Shown: positions 17,011 through 25,596 of the stretch, piece by piece | Numbering within the stretch: position 1 is the stretch's first letter | Layout of the letters: every line of letters begins with the position of its first letter | Assembly (NCBI RefSeq): GCF_030536915.1 | Contig: NZ_JAUNPC010000003.1 | Coordinates: 1-33,604, forward strand | DNA length: 33,604 nt | Direction: 5' to 3' | DNA from: Paracoccus sp. (in: a-proteobacteria) | GTDB taxonomy: Bacteria; Pseudomonadota; Alphaproteobacteria; Rhodobacterales; Rhodobacteraceae | Notes under the pieces: model-generated | The model's database searches: none | Told to the model about the DNA's origin: nothing | The model's input: the letters and a program-made list of their open reading frames with translations, nothing else | Program-made: the position numbers and the translations under genes

Positions 17011-18753
17011 TCACGGGGCCTCGGCGGCGTCATCCAGACGCAGGCGCACACGCTGGCGCCCTCCCCAGATCGACAGTTCGAGCTTCCCCGCGAGATGAAG
17101 GCGCCGTCCCCTTGCCGTCAGCAGCGCCGGGCCGAGCGGCCCCTGCATCGCGCCCCAAGCAACGGCGTCCAAGGCGGCCATCCCAGGACTGCGGGCGCGC
17201 AGGCGCAGGTGGGATTCGCCCATCGTGTCGGCGCGCTCGATGATCTGGCCCGACAGCGCGAAGCGGGGCGCAGGGGCGCCCGCGCCGAAGGGACCGGCGC
17301 GGTCCAGCGCCTCGATCATGTCAGGCGTCGCGGCGCGGGCGTCCAGCAGGCCCGAGATGCGCAGCGCGTCCCCGCCCTGCCCCTGCACCGCGCCCGCGAC
17401 AAGTTCGGACAAACGCGCCATCGCCGCGGGTATCAACGCCGGCTCGACCGTCAGACCGGCTGCCATGGCGTGGCCGCCGCCGCGGGTGATCAGCCCCTCG
17501 GCCTCAAGCCGCTGGATGGCGCGGCCAAGGTCAACGCCGGGCACCGAGCGGGCCGAGCCCTTTCCGACGCCGCCCGAGATGCCGATCACCACCGAGGGCC
17601 GGCCGGTCGCCTCTTTCAGCCGCGCGGCGACGATGCCGACGACGCCCGGATGCCAGCCCTCGCCCGCGGCCCAGGACAGCACGGGATCGCCGCGCGCCTC
17701 GGCCTGGGCCAGCGCGGCCTCGCGCACCATGCCCTCGATCGTCCGCCGCTCGCGGTTCAGCGCATCGAGTTCCAGCGCCAGCGCCCCGGCCTCGGCCGGG
17801 TCCGTGGAACTGAGGCAGCGCGCGCCCAGGTCCGCCCGCCCCACCCGCCCGCCCGCGTTGATCCTGGGCCCCAGCAGGAAGCCCAGGTGAAAGGCCGAGG
17901 GCGCGCTGTCCAGCCGCGCCACATCCGACAGCGCGACCAGCCCCGGCCTTGCGCGGCGGGCCATGATCGCAAGCCCCTGCCGCACGAAGGCGCGGTTCAC
18001 GCCCACCAGCGGGGCCACGTCGGCCACCGTCGCCAGCGCCACCAGATCGAGCAGCGGGATCAGGTCGGGCTCGGGCGCCCCTTGCCCGCGCAGGACGCGG
18101 TTGGCCTGCACCAGCGTCAGGAAGACCACCCCGGCCGCGCAGAGATGGCCCAGCGCGCCGTCCTCGTCCGCGCGGTTCGGGTTCACCACGGCCAGCACGG
18201 GCGGCAGGGTCTCGCCGCCCTGATGGTGGTCCAGCACGACCACGTCGGCACGGCCGCGGGCGACGGCCAGCGCCTCGTGGCTGAGCGTGCCGCAGTCCAC
18301 GCAGACGATCAGCCCGTGATCCTGCGCAAGCCGGTCGATGGCGGGGACATTGGGGCCATAGCCCTCGTCGATGCGGTCGGGGACATAAAGCGTCGCGTCC
18401 CGCCCCTGCGCGCGCAGCCAGCAGAGGATCAGCGCCGCCGAGGCCCCGCCGTCCACGTCATAGTCGGCGAAGACGGCGATGCGCTCGCCCGATGTGACGG
18501 CGGCGACCAGCCGCTCGGCGGCAAGGTCCGTGTCGCGCAGGCGCAGGGGATCGGGCAGCAGGTCGCGCAGGCGCGGATCGAGATGACCAGGCGCGTCCTC
18601 GGGCGTGACGCCGCGGGCGGCAAGGACGCGGGCCACGGGCAGCGGAAGGCCCGCCGCCTGCGCCAGCCCTTCGGCAATCCGTTCCCCGGCAGGATCGGGG
18701 CCGGTCCAGCGCCGCCCGGTCAGCGAGCATTCGACATTCAGGAAGGCAGTCAT
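17011..18753 (-). CDS. recJ: Single-stranded-DNA-specific exonuclease RecJ
   Basis: 5'-3' exonuclease on single-stranded DNA, used in recombination and mismatch repair. The 580-residue DHH-family protein has AVFADYDVDGGASAAL with DYDVDG at 97-102, DCGT (153-156), VVLDHHQGG with DHH at 175-177, LLDLVALATVADVAPL, GPRINAGGR, and the DHHA1 motif GGGHAMAAG (425-433). Key metal-binding Asp and His residues are present. The frame is open upstream to 18957, but homology begins at MTAFLNVECSLTGRRW, so ATG 18753 is chosen. In many Rhodobacterales recJ sits behind glpX in one operon; here it is on the opposite strand, separated from glpX by the J-domain and bolA genes. Confidence 0.93.
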   Translation of the reverse strand: MTAFLNVECSLTGRRWTGPDPAGERIAEGLAQAAGLPLPVARVLAARGVTPEDAPGHLDPRLRDLLPDPLRLRDTDLAAERLVAAVTSGERIAVFADYDVDGGASAALILCWLRAQGRDATLYVPDRIDEGYGPNVPAIDRLAQDHGLIVCVDCGTLSHEALAVARGRADVVVLDHHQGGETLPPVLAVVNPNRADEDGALGHLCAAGVVFLTLVQANRVLRGQGAPEPDLIPLLDLVALATVADVAPLVGVNRAFVRQGLAIMARRARPGLVALSDVARLDSAPSAFHLGFLLGPRINAGGRVGRADLGARCLSSTDPAEAGALALELDALNRERRTIEGMVREAALAQAEARGDPVLSWAAGEGWHPGVVGIVAARLKEATGRPSVVIGISGGVGKGSARSVPGVDLGRAIQRLEAEGLITRGGGHAMAAGLTVEPALIPAAMARLSELVAGAVQGQGGDALRISGLLDARAATPDMIEALDRAGPFGAGAPAPRFALSGQIIERADTMGESHLRLRARSPGMAALDAVAWGAMQGPLGPALLTARGRRLHLAGKLELSIWGGRQRVRLRLDDAAEAP

Positions 18754-19061
18754 GCCCGTGCTTGTCGCGAAGGCCCGCCGCGGGCGCAAGGCCGGGAAGG
18801 CGGCCGTCCCGGCGATGTGAAGAGATGCGCCCGAAGAACGGGCTGTCCGCGCCGCCTTGGGCTTGGGTCTCCGCTGGCTGAAAACGCTCGACCGAACCGT
18901 TTTCCGGGCGTTCGCCGGCCGCGAGGATACACCGGGGCGCCCGAACGATGCCCTCATGGCTACGGACGGTCATGAATCTCCCGCGGGATTGTCGCATAGG
19001 ACGATGGGGGTGCGAAATCCCCGGCTTGGGGCGGGCCAGCGCAACCGGCGCGGCCTCGGCC
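18754..19061. other. 308-bp intergenic region, no gene recognised
   Basis: Lies upstream of recJ and downstream of the J-domain gene. I see no convincing coding frame. It has one inverted repeat, GAAAACG (18880-18886) with CGTTTTC (18898-18904) around an 11-base loop. It must carry the recJ promoter and the end of the J-domain transcript, but I could not place either. Confidence 0.5.
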
Positions 19062-19688
19062 TCAGTCCTTGAAGCTGCGGCTGTCCTTGATCTGGTCCCA
19101 GGCCCAGACGACCTCCTGCAGGCGGTCCTCGTCGGAACGGTCGCCGCCGTTCATGTCGGGGTGCAGGTCCTTGACCAGCGACTTGTACTGCTTGCGGATT
19201 TCCTGCTTGGTCCAGCTGTCCTTGGCGTCAAGGATTTCCAAGGCGCGGCGTTCGGTGGGCGGCAGCTTGCGGGTGGCGCGCAGCCGGGCCTCGGGGTTGG
19301 TGCCGTTGGCGCCGAGGATCTCCAGCGGGTCGCTGACGCCGTGGCGGGCCCAGGCCTGTTCCTGCGTGGCCCGGCCGAAGGGGCGGGTCGGGCGTTCCCA
19401 GACGGTGGCATTGTCCAGAAACTCCTGGAACTCGGCCTCGGACTGGCCTTGGAAGTAGTTCCAGTTGGTGTTGTATTCCCGCACATGGTCCTTGCAGAAC
19501 CAGTAATAGTCGTCCAGCTGCTTGGGCGACTTCGGCGCGCGATACTGGCCCGGCTGGGTGCAGCCGGCCTTGTCGCACCTGCGGGTCGAGGTCTCGAAGG
19601 CGCCGGACATCCCGCGTCGGCCCTTGGACCGCCGCTTCTTGTCCGAGGCGGCGGAGATATCGAAACCGAACGGGTCGCTGTTGGTCAT
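19062..19688 (-). CDS. J-domain protein with N-terminal Cys/His cluster
   Basis: A 208-residue DnaJ-class co-chaperone typical of Rhodobacterales. The C-terminal J domain (about 149-205) has QEIRKQYKSLVKDLHPDMNGGD with HPD at 176-178, the motif that stimulates DnaK ATPase. The N-terminal part has Cys38, Cys43, Cys65 and His68 (CDKAGC ... WFCKDH), spaced like a small zinc site, and a conserved RGMSG segment. It lacks the Gly/Phe and DnaJ zinc-finger domains, so it is a specialised client adaptor rather than DnaJ. ATG 19688 is preferred to the one at 19730 because homology begins at MTNSDPFGFD. It is divergent from bolA, a common pairing in this group. Confidence 0.88.
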   Translation of the reverse strand: MTNSDPFGFDISAASDKKRRSKGRRGMSGAFETSTRRCDKAGCTQPGQYRAPKSPKQLDDYYWFCKDHVREYNTNWNYFQGQSEAEFQEFLDNATVWERPTRPFGRATQEQAWARHGVSDPLEILGANGTNPEARLRATRKLPPTERRALEILDAKDSWTKQEIRKQYKSLVKDLHPDMNGGDRSDEDRLQEVVWAWDQIKDSRSFKD

Positions 19689-19762
19689 GAATGGCCTGCT
19701 TTTCGACTCGGGACCGGGAGTGTAGGTCATTTCACCGGAAGAAAAAGGGGGAGAGCCTGGAA

Positions 19763-20023
19763 ATGCAGCAGACTATCGCCGAAGAGATGCAGGCACGCCT
19801 GAAAGAACTCGAGCCGACGCGGCTTGAGGTCATCGACGAAAGCGAACAGCACCGCGGTCACGGGGGGTGGCGCGAGGGCGGGCAGACGCATTTCCGCATC
19901 CGCATGGCCTCGCCCCGCTTCAGGGGGCTTGGCCGGGTGGAACAGCACCGGCTGGTCAACCGCACACTGGGGGACATCGTGCCCCGCATCCACGCCTTGG
20001 CACTGGAACTGTCGCCGGACTGA
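19763..20023 (+). CDS. bolA: BolA-family protein
   Basis: An 86-residue BolA-like protein. Family members pair with monothiol glutaredoxins and take part in Fe-S cluster trafficking or stress regulation. Diagnostic parts are LEVIDESEQHRGHGG at about 21-35, with the His ligands, and the C-terminal helix-strand segment RVEQHRLVNRTLGD..PRIHALALEL. GGGGGAGAG lies about nine bases before the ATG. It is divergent from the J-domain gene and precedes glpX by 94 bp. Assignment to the BolA family is firm; which subgroup (BolA or YrbA/IbaG) is less certain. Confidence 0.9.
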   Translation: MQQTIAEEMQARLKELEPTRLEVIDESEQHRGHGGWREGGQTHFRIRMASPRFRGLGRVEQHRLVNRTLGDIVPRIHALALELSPD

Positions 20024-20117
20024 TTGTCCTCATTTGTATCTGTTAGCGCCCACAGGCTGGACGGAACCACGGGCCGGGCCTAAGAGCGCCTGCAAACGGC
20101 CAGCGAAGGAACGACCG

Positions 20118-21086
20118 ATGAGCGCCTCTACCACCGATTTCAACGACCGGATGCTGTCCTTGGGCCTCGCCCGCGTCAGCGAGGCCGCGGCCCATGCCTC
20201 TGCCCGGCTGATCGGGCGCGGCGACGAGAAGGCCGCCGACCAGGCCGCCGTGAACGCCATGCGCGACCAGCTGAACAAGCTGGACATCCGCGGCGTCGTC
20301 GTCATCGGCGAGGGCGAGCGCGACGAGGCGCCGATGCTGTTCATCGGCGAGGAGGTCGGCAGCGGCGACGGCCCCGAGGTGGACATCGCGCTGGACCCGC
20401 TGGAAGGCACCACCCTGACCGCCAAGGACATGCCGAACGCGCTGACCGTGATCGCCATGGCCCCGCGCGGCACGCTGCTGCACGCGCCCGACGTCTACAT
20501 GGACAAGCTGGCCGTGGGTCCGGGCTATGACACGGACGTGGTGAGCCTCGACATGACCCCCACGGAACGGGTCCATGCGCTGGCCCAGGCCGGCGGCGTC
20601 AAGCCCGAGGACATCACCGTCTGCATCCTGGAACGCCCGCGCCACGAGGCGATGATCGCCGAAGTCCGCGCCACCGGCGCCGCGATCCGCCTGATCACCG
20701 ACGGCGACGTGGCGGGCGTCATGCATGTGGCGGAACCCGACAAGACCGGCATCGACATGTACATGGGCTCGGGCGGGGCGCCCGAGGGCGTGCTGGCCGC
20801 GTCCGCGCTGAAATGCATGGGCGGGCAGATCTGGGGCCGGCTTCTGTTCCGCAACGACGACGAACGCGGCCGCGCCGCCAAGGCCGGGATCACCGACCTG
20901 AACCGCATCTATACCCGCGACGAGATGGTGACGGCGGACGTGATCTTTTCCGCCACCGGCGTCACCAACGGGTCCATCGTCAAGGGCCTGCGGCGCGAGC
21001 CGAACTTCATCGAGACGGAAACGATCCTGATGCGGTCCAAGACCGGCTCGGTCCGGCGGATGATCTACCGCAACCCGATCCGCTGA
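20118..21086 (+). CDS. glpX: Class II fructose-1,6-bisphosphatase
   Basis: Hydrolyses fructose-1,6-bisphosphate in gluconeogenesis; in some relatives it also serves the Calvin cycle. The 322-residue protein has VVIGEGERDEAPMLFIGEEVG (61-81) and the metal-binding DPLEGTT (93-99) of GlpX-type phosphatases, then MGSGGAPEGVLAA. ATG 20118 is preceded by AAGGA at a suitable distance; the open frame further upstream overlaps bolA and is not supported by homology. A strong terminator follows 18 bases after the stop. No hom gene lies upstream, unlike in many relatives. Confidence 0.94.
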   Translation: MSASTTDFNDRMLSLGLARVSEAAAHASARLIGRGDEKAADQAAVNAMRDQLNKLDIRGVVVIGEGERDEAPMLFIGEEVGSGDGPEVDIALDPLEGTTLTAKDMPNALTVIAMAPRGTLLHAPDVYMDKLAVGPGYDTDVVSLDMTPTERVHALAQAGGVKPEDITVCILERPRHEAMIAEVRATGAAIRLITDGDVAGVMHVAEPDKTGIDMYMGSGGAPEGVLAASALKCMGGQIWGRLLFRNDDERGRAAKAGITDLNRIYTRDEMVTADVIFSATGVTNGSIVKGLRREPNFIETETILMRSKTGSVRRMIYRNPIR

Positions 21087-21103
21087 TCCCCGCCCCATCG
21101 ACG

Positions 21104-21137
21104 AACGGCCGCCGCAGGACCCCTGCGGCGGCCGTTT
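21104..21137 (+). terminator. Rho-independent terminator of glpX
   Basis: GGCCGCCGCAGG (21107-21118) and CCTGCGGCGGCC (21122-21133) form a perfect 12-bp stem with a 3-base loop, extended by AAC/GTT, and the descending arm runs into GTTTCG. It lies directly after the glpX stop. Confidence 0.88.
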
Positions 21138-21158
21138 CGATTCCAGGTGGCCTGAATG

Positions 21159-21183
21159 AAAAGGCCCCGTCCATAACGGGGCC
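21159..21183 (-). terminator. Rho-independent terminator of the RND efflux operon
   Basis: On the minus strand GGCCCCGT (21183-21176) and ACGGGGCC (21170-21163) form an 8-bp stem around a 5-base loop and are followed by TTTT (21162-21159). It begins 16 bases beyond the pump gene's stop and faces the glpX terminator, so each convergent operon has its own. Confidence 0.88.
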
Positions 21184-21199
21184 TCTCATCGGCAGCGCC

Positions 21200-24100
21200 T
21201 CAGGTGGCGGGCGCTTCCGCCGGCATCCGCTTGCGCGTGAACAGCCGGGTGACGATCACGAAGAAGACCGGCACGAAGATCAGCGTCAGCGCGGTCCCGG
21301 TGAAGGTGCCGAAGAACGCAGGATAGCCGATGGCGTGGCGCGCGCCCGCCCCCGCCCCCGAGGACAGGATCAGCGGCAGCACCCCCAGCCCGAAGGCCAG
21401 CGAGGTCATCACGATGGGCCGCAGCCGCAGCCGCGCGGCGGTGCGCACGGCGGTGACCGCGTCCTCGCGGAAGGAATCCATCCGTTCCCGCGCGAACTCG
21501 ACGATCATGATGCCGTTCTTGCCGGTCAGGCCCACGACGGTCAGCAGGCCGACCTGGAAGTAGACGCCGTTCTCCTGCCCGCCGACCCAGGCGCCGATCA
21601 GGGCGCCAAGGACACCCACCGGCATCGCCAGCAGCACCGCGATCGGGATGGTCCAGCTTTCGTAAAGCGCGGCAAGGCACAGAAACACCGTCGCCAGCGC
21701 CAGCGCGTAAAGCGCATAGGCGCCCGCGCCCGCTTCCTTCTCCTCCAGCGAAAGGCCGGTCCATTGCAGGCTGAAGCCGGGGGGAAGCTCGGCCGCCAGC
21801 CGCTCCATCTCGGCCAGGGCGTCGCCGGTCGAATAGCCCGGCGCGGGCATCCCGTCGATCGCCATCGCCGCCTGCGCGTTGTAGCGCTTGACCTGCTGGG
21901 GGCCATAGATCCAGTCCTGCGTGGCGAAGGTCGAGAAATCGACGAACTCGCCGTTGGCGTTCTGGATGCGCCACAGTTCCAGGTCGCGCGGCGCGCTGCG
22001 CGCCCATGGTTCACCCTGCACATAGACGCGCTTGATGCGGCCTTCGTAGATGAAGTCGTTGACATAGGCGCCCGACCAGACCGTCGCCAGGAACGAGCCC
22101 ACATCGGTCGCGGTCACGCCCACCGCCCCGGCCTTGGCCCAGTCGATGTTCAGCTCGAACTGGGGCGCGTCCTCGACCCCGTTGGGGCGCACGGCGGTCA
22201 GCACCGGGCTTTGGCTTGCCATGCCCAGCAGCATGTTGCGCGCTTCCAGCAGTTCCTCGTGCGACTGGCCAGCCGAGGCCGTCAGGTAGGCCGAGAAGCC
22301 GCTGGCGTTTCCGAGTTCCAACACTGCGGGGGGGACGATCGGGATGACTATGGCCTCGCGGATGCCGCCCATCAGCGGACCGAAGGCGCGCGCGGCGATG
22401 GCCTGGGCCGAGCGTTCCGGATCGGCCCGTTCCTCCCAGTCCTTCAGGCGGACGAACATCATGCCCATGTTCTGCCCCTGCCCCGCAAAGGAAAAGCCGC
22501 GCACGGCAAAGACGGATTCGACATTCTCGGCCTCGGCCGTGGTGAAATACTCCGAGACCTTGTCCATCACCGCCTCGGTCGCCTCGGCGGTGGTGCCGGT
22601 CGGGGCCTGCACGATGGTCATGATCGCGCCCTGGTCTTCGTCGGGCAGGAAGGCGGTGGGGGTGCGCTGGAACATGAACACCATGCCGGCCAGCAACAGG
22701 CCATAGACGATCATCATCCGCCACGGACGCGCCGTCGTGCTGCGGACGATGGCCATGTAGCCGTTGGTGACGCGGCCGAAGTTCCGCTCGAACCAGTCGC
22801 TGAAGCGGCTGCCGAGCCAGGCCATTGCGCCCATCCGGCGGCCGGACGAATGGCCGTGGTGATGCGGCTTCAGCATCGTGGCGCAAAGCGCGGGCGTGAA
22901 GGTCAGGGCGATGAAGACCGACAGCATCATGGCCGAGACGATGGTGACGGCGAACTGCTTGTACATCTCGCCGGTCGAGCCGCCGAAGAAGGCCATCGGC
23001 ACGAAGACCGCCGAGACGACGATGCCGATGCCGACCAGCGCACCCGAGATCTCGTCCATCGACTTGCGCGTGGCCTCGACCGGGCCGAGGCCCTCGTCGC
23101 GCATGATCCGCTCGACGTTCTCGACCACCACGATGGCGTCATCGACCAGCAGGCCGATGGCCAGCACCATCGCCAGCATCGTCAGCGTGTTGATGCTGAA
23201 TCCCAGCACCGCCATGATCCCGAAGGTGCCGAGGATCACGACCGGCACCGCCAGCGTGGGGATCAGCGTCGCGCGGAAGTTGTGCAGGAAGATCAGCATC
23301 ACCAAGACGACCAGAATGATCGCCTCGATCAGTGTATGGACCACCGCCTCGATCGAGATCAGGACGAAGGGCGTCGTGTCATAGGGAATGACATATTCCA
23401 CGCCTGCCGGCATGAACTCGGCCAGCTGGGCCACCCGCGCCTTGACCAGTTCCGCCGTGTCGAGCGCGTTCGCGCCCGAGGCAAGCTGGATCGCAAGGCC
23501 CGAGGAGGACTGGCCGTTGTAGAAGCCCTCGATCTCGTAGTTCTCGGACCCAAGCTCGGCGCGGGCCACGTCGCGCAGCAGGACCAGCCCGCCGTCCGTG
23601 TCGGCCCGCAGGACGATGCGCTCGAAATCCTCGGGCGTCCGCAGCAGCGACTGCGCGGTGATCGTGGCGTTCAGTTGCTGGCCCGCAGGCGCGGGCATCG
23701 CGCCAAAGGCGCCCGCGGAAATCTGGGCGTTCTGGGCGCGGATCGCGCCCACCACCTGCGCCGGCGTCAGATCATAGTATTTCAGCTTGGTCGGGTCCAG
23801 CCAGATCCGCATCGAGTATTCCGACCCGAAGACCTGCACGCTGCCCACGCCGTCGATCCGCGAGATCGGCTCGACCATGTACGAGTTGAGGTAGTCCGCA
23901 AGGTCGATGGCGCTGCGCGTCCCGTCGGTGGACACCAGCGCCACGACCATCAGGAAGCCGGTTGCCGATTTCTCGACCGTGACGCCTTGGCGCGCCACCG
24001 CCTCGGGCAGCCCGGCCTCGGCCTGCGCCAGCTTGTTCTGGACCTGCACCTGCGCGATGTCGGGGTTGGTGCCCAGTTCGAAGCTGAGGGTGATCTGCGC

Positions 24101-24361
24101 GCCGCCTGTCGAGGTCGTCGAGGATTCGATATTCCGCAACCCGTCAAGGCCGGTCATCTCGCGCTCGATGAGCTGGACGACGGTGTCGGCCGATGTCTGC
24201 GCCGAGGCGCCGGGATAGGCCGTCCTGATGACGATCGAGGGGCCGGCGATCGAGGGATACTGCGAAACCGGCAGTTGCAGGACCGACAGCAGGCCCAGGC
24301 CCATGATGATGATGGCAATGACCCATGCGAAGATGGGCCGGTTGATGAAGAAGCGGGCCAT
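21200..24361 (-). CDS. RND multidrug efflux pump, HAE1 family (AcrB-like)
   Basis: Proton-driven inner-membrane pump that takes drugs, detergents or fatty acids from the membrane and periplasm. The 1053-residue protein starts MARFFINRPIFAWVIAI and has the HAE1 layout: TM1, a large periplasmic porter domain, TM2-6, a second porter domain and TM8-12. The proton-relay pair is Asp407/Asp408 in GLLVDDAIVVVEN, and the TM10 Lys lies in GLTGKNGIMIVEFA. A cytoplasmic loop has a His-rich patch (PHHHGH, just before 500). It starts three bases after the stop of the membrane fusion protein gene. No outer-membrane channel gene is visible, so it probably uses a TolC-type protein encoded elsewhere. Confidence 0.95.
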   Translation of the reverse strand: MARFFINRPIFAWVIAIIIMGLGLLSVLQLPVSQYPSIAGPSIVIRTAYPGASAQTSADTVVQLIEREMTGLDGLRNIESSTTSTGGAQITLSFELGTNPDIAQVQVQNKLAQAEAGLPEAVARQGVTVEKSATGFLMVVALVSTDGTRSAIDLADYLNSYMVEPISRIDGVGSVQVFGSEYSMRIWLDPTKLKYYDLTPAQVVGAIRAQNAQISAGAFGAMPAPAGQQLNATITAQSLLRTPEDFERIVLRADTDGGLVLLRDVARAELGSENYEIEGFYNGQSSSGLAIQLASGANALDTAELVKARVAQLAEFMPAGVEYVIPYDTTPFVLISIEAVVHTLIEAIILVVLVMLIFLHNFRATLIPTLAVPVVILGTFGIMAVLGFSINTLTMLAMVLAIGLLVDDAIVVVENVERIMRDEGLGPVEATRKSMDEISGALVGIGIVVSAVFVPMAFFGGSTGEMYKQFAVTIVSAMMLSVFIALTFTPALCATMLKPHHHGHSSGRRMGAMAWLGSRFSDWFERNFGRVTNGYMAIVRSTTARPWRMMIVYGLLLAGMVFMFQRTPTAFLPDEDQGAIMTIVQAPTGTTAEATEAVMDKVSEYFTTAEAENVESVFAVRGFSFAGQGQNMGMMFVRLKDWEERADPERSAQAIAARAFGPLMGGIREAIVIPIVPPAVLELGNASGFSAYLTASAGQSHEELLEARNMLLGMASQSPVLTAVRPNGVEDAPQFELNIDWAKAGAVGVTATDVGSFLATVWSGAYVNDFIYEGRIKRVYVQGEPWARSAPRDLELWRIQNANGEFVDFSTFATQDWIYGPQQVKRYNAQAAMAIDGMPAPGYSTGDALAEMERLAAELPPGFSLQWTGLSLEEKEAGAGAYALYALALATVFLCLAALYESWTIPIAVLLAMPVGVLGALIGAWVGGQENGVYFQVGLLTVVGLTGKNGIMIVEFARERMDSFREDAVTAVRTAARLRLRPIVMTSLAFGLGVLPLILSSGAGAGARHAIGYPAFFGTFTGTALTLIFVPVFFVIVTRLFTRKRMPAEAPAT

Positions 24362-24364
24362 GTG

Positions 24365-25531
24365 TCAGTTTCCTTCGGCCGGCGCGGCCGGGGCCGCGGC
24401 CTCGGCCACCGCGGCGGGCGGCCCGGCGGGCGCGATCTCGACCGGGGCGCCGGGCGCGACCTTCTGGAAGCCGGTGCTGACGATCTGGTCGCCGGGGTTC
24501 AGCCCGCCGGTGACCACCCAGTTGTTCGCATCCGAGGTGAGGATCGACAGGTTGCGCACCGCGACCGTCCCGTTCTCGACCACCCACACATGCGGGGTGC
24601 CCTGCGCGTCGCGCATCACCACCGACTGCGGGACGAGATAAACGCCCTGCTCCTCGACCTGGGGCAGCAGCACCTCGACATAAAGGCCGGGCAGCAGCAG
24701 CTTGTCGGGGTTGGGGAAGGCGATGCGCAGGGTGATCATGCCGGTCGTCGGCTCGACCTGCGGCTCGGCTGCGCGCAGCTCGCCCTTGACCGGGTATTCG
24801 TCGCCCGTGGGCAGGATCAGCGTGGCCTGCCCCATCGCCAGCACGCCGCCCTGGGTTTCGGCCTGTCGCCAGCGCAGCAGGTCGTTGGCCGACTGCGTCA
24901 CGTCCACATAGATGGGATCGAGCGCCCGGATCGTCGTCAGCGGCGTCGGCTGCTGGGCCGCGACCAGCGTGCCCGGCGTCGCCTGCGAAAAGCCGATGGC
25001 GCCGGCGATGGGCGCGCGGATGGTGGTCCGCTCGTAGTCGATCTCGGCCGACTGCAGTTGTGCCTGCGCCAGTTGCAGCGCGGCGCTGGCCGCGTCGCGC
25101 GTGGCCACGGCGCTGTCGCGCCTTTGGCCCGACCCGGCGTTGGTGGCCAGCAGTTCCTCGGCGCGCTGGGCTTCGCGCTCGGCAAGGTCGTAGTTCGCCT
25201 GCGCCTGCGCCACGCTGGCCTGGGCTGCCGACACGGCGGCGGCGTAGGTCTCGTCCTCGATGGTGTAAAGCGGCTGGCCGGCCTCGACCTCGCTGCCTTC
25301 CTCGAACTGCCGTTCCCGGATGATGCCCGAGACCTGCGGCCGCACCTCCGAGATGGTCGAGGCCTTGATGCGGCCCGGCAGGCGTGCGGTCATGGTATAG
25401 TCGGTCGGCTGTGCCGCGATGACGGTGACGGAAGGGGTCGGCGCCTGCGCCGCGACGGCAAGCGGCGACAGCCCGATAAGCAGCGCGGCGATGACGCCCG
25501 GCGCGGGCGAAGAGGAACGGAATCGGAGCAT
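24365..25531 (-). CDS. RND efflux periplasmic adaptor (membrane fusion protein, AcrA-like)
   Basis: Bridges the RND pump to an outer-membrane channel. The 388-residue protein has an N-terminal signal sequence (IAALLIGLSPLAVAAQA) but no lipobox Cys, unlike E. coli AcrA, so it is probably soluble or held by an uncleaved signal. Then come a barrel-sandwich (lipoyl) half with LPGRIKASTISEVRPQVSGII, a long alpha-hairpin (about 95-165), the return lipoyl half IRAPIAGAIGFSQATPGTLV, and the C-terminal beta-barrel and membrane-proximal domains. The frame is open upstream to 25741, but the signal peptide and a GGAAAG SD point to ATG 25531. It lies 65 bp downstream of the TetR gene on the same strand. 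Confidence 0.92.
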   Translation of the reverse strand: MLRFRSSSPAPGVIAALLIGLSPLAVAAQAPTPSVTVIAAQPTDYTMTARLPGRIKASTISEVRPQVSGIIRERQFEEGSEVEAGQPLYTIEDETYAAAVSAAQASVAQAQANYDLAEREAQRAEELLATNAGSGQRRDSAVATRDAASAALQLAQAQLQSAEIDYERTTIRAPIAGAIGFSQATPGTLVAAQQPTPLTTIRALDPIYVDVTQSANDLLRWRQAETQGGVLAMGQATLILPTGDEYPVKGELRAAEPQVEPTTGMITLRIAFPNPDKLLLPGLYVEVLLPQVEEQGVYLVPQSVVMRDAQGTPHVWVVENGTVAVRNLSILTSDANNWVVTGGLNPGDQIVSTGFQKVAPGAPVEIAPAGPPAAVAEAAAPAAPAEGN

Positions 25532-25596
25532 GGGAAGCTTTCCGGTTGTCGGGAGAAATGGCTTGGCGGGGTTTCGGCGCGTCGGCGCCGGAAAAG

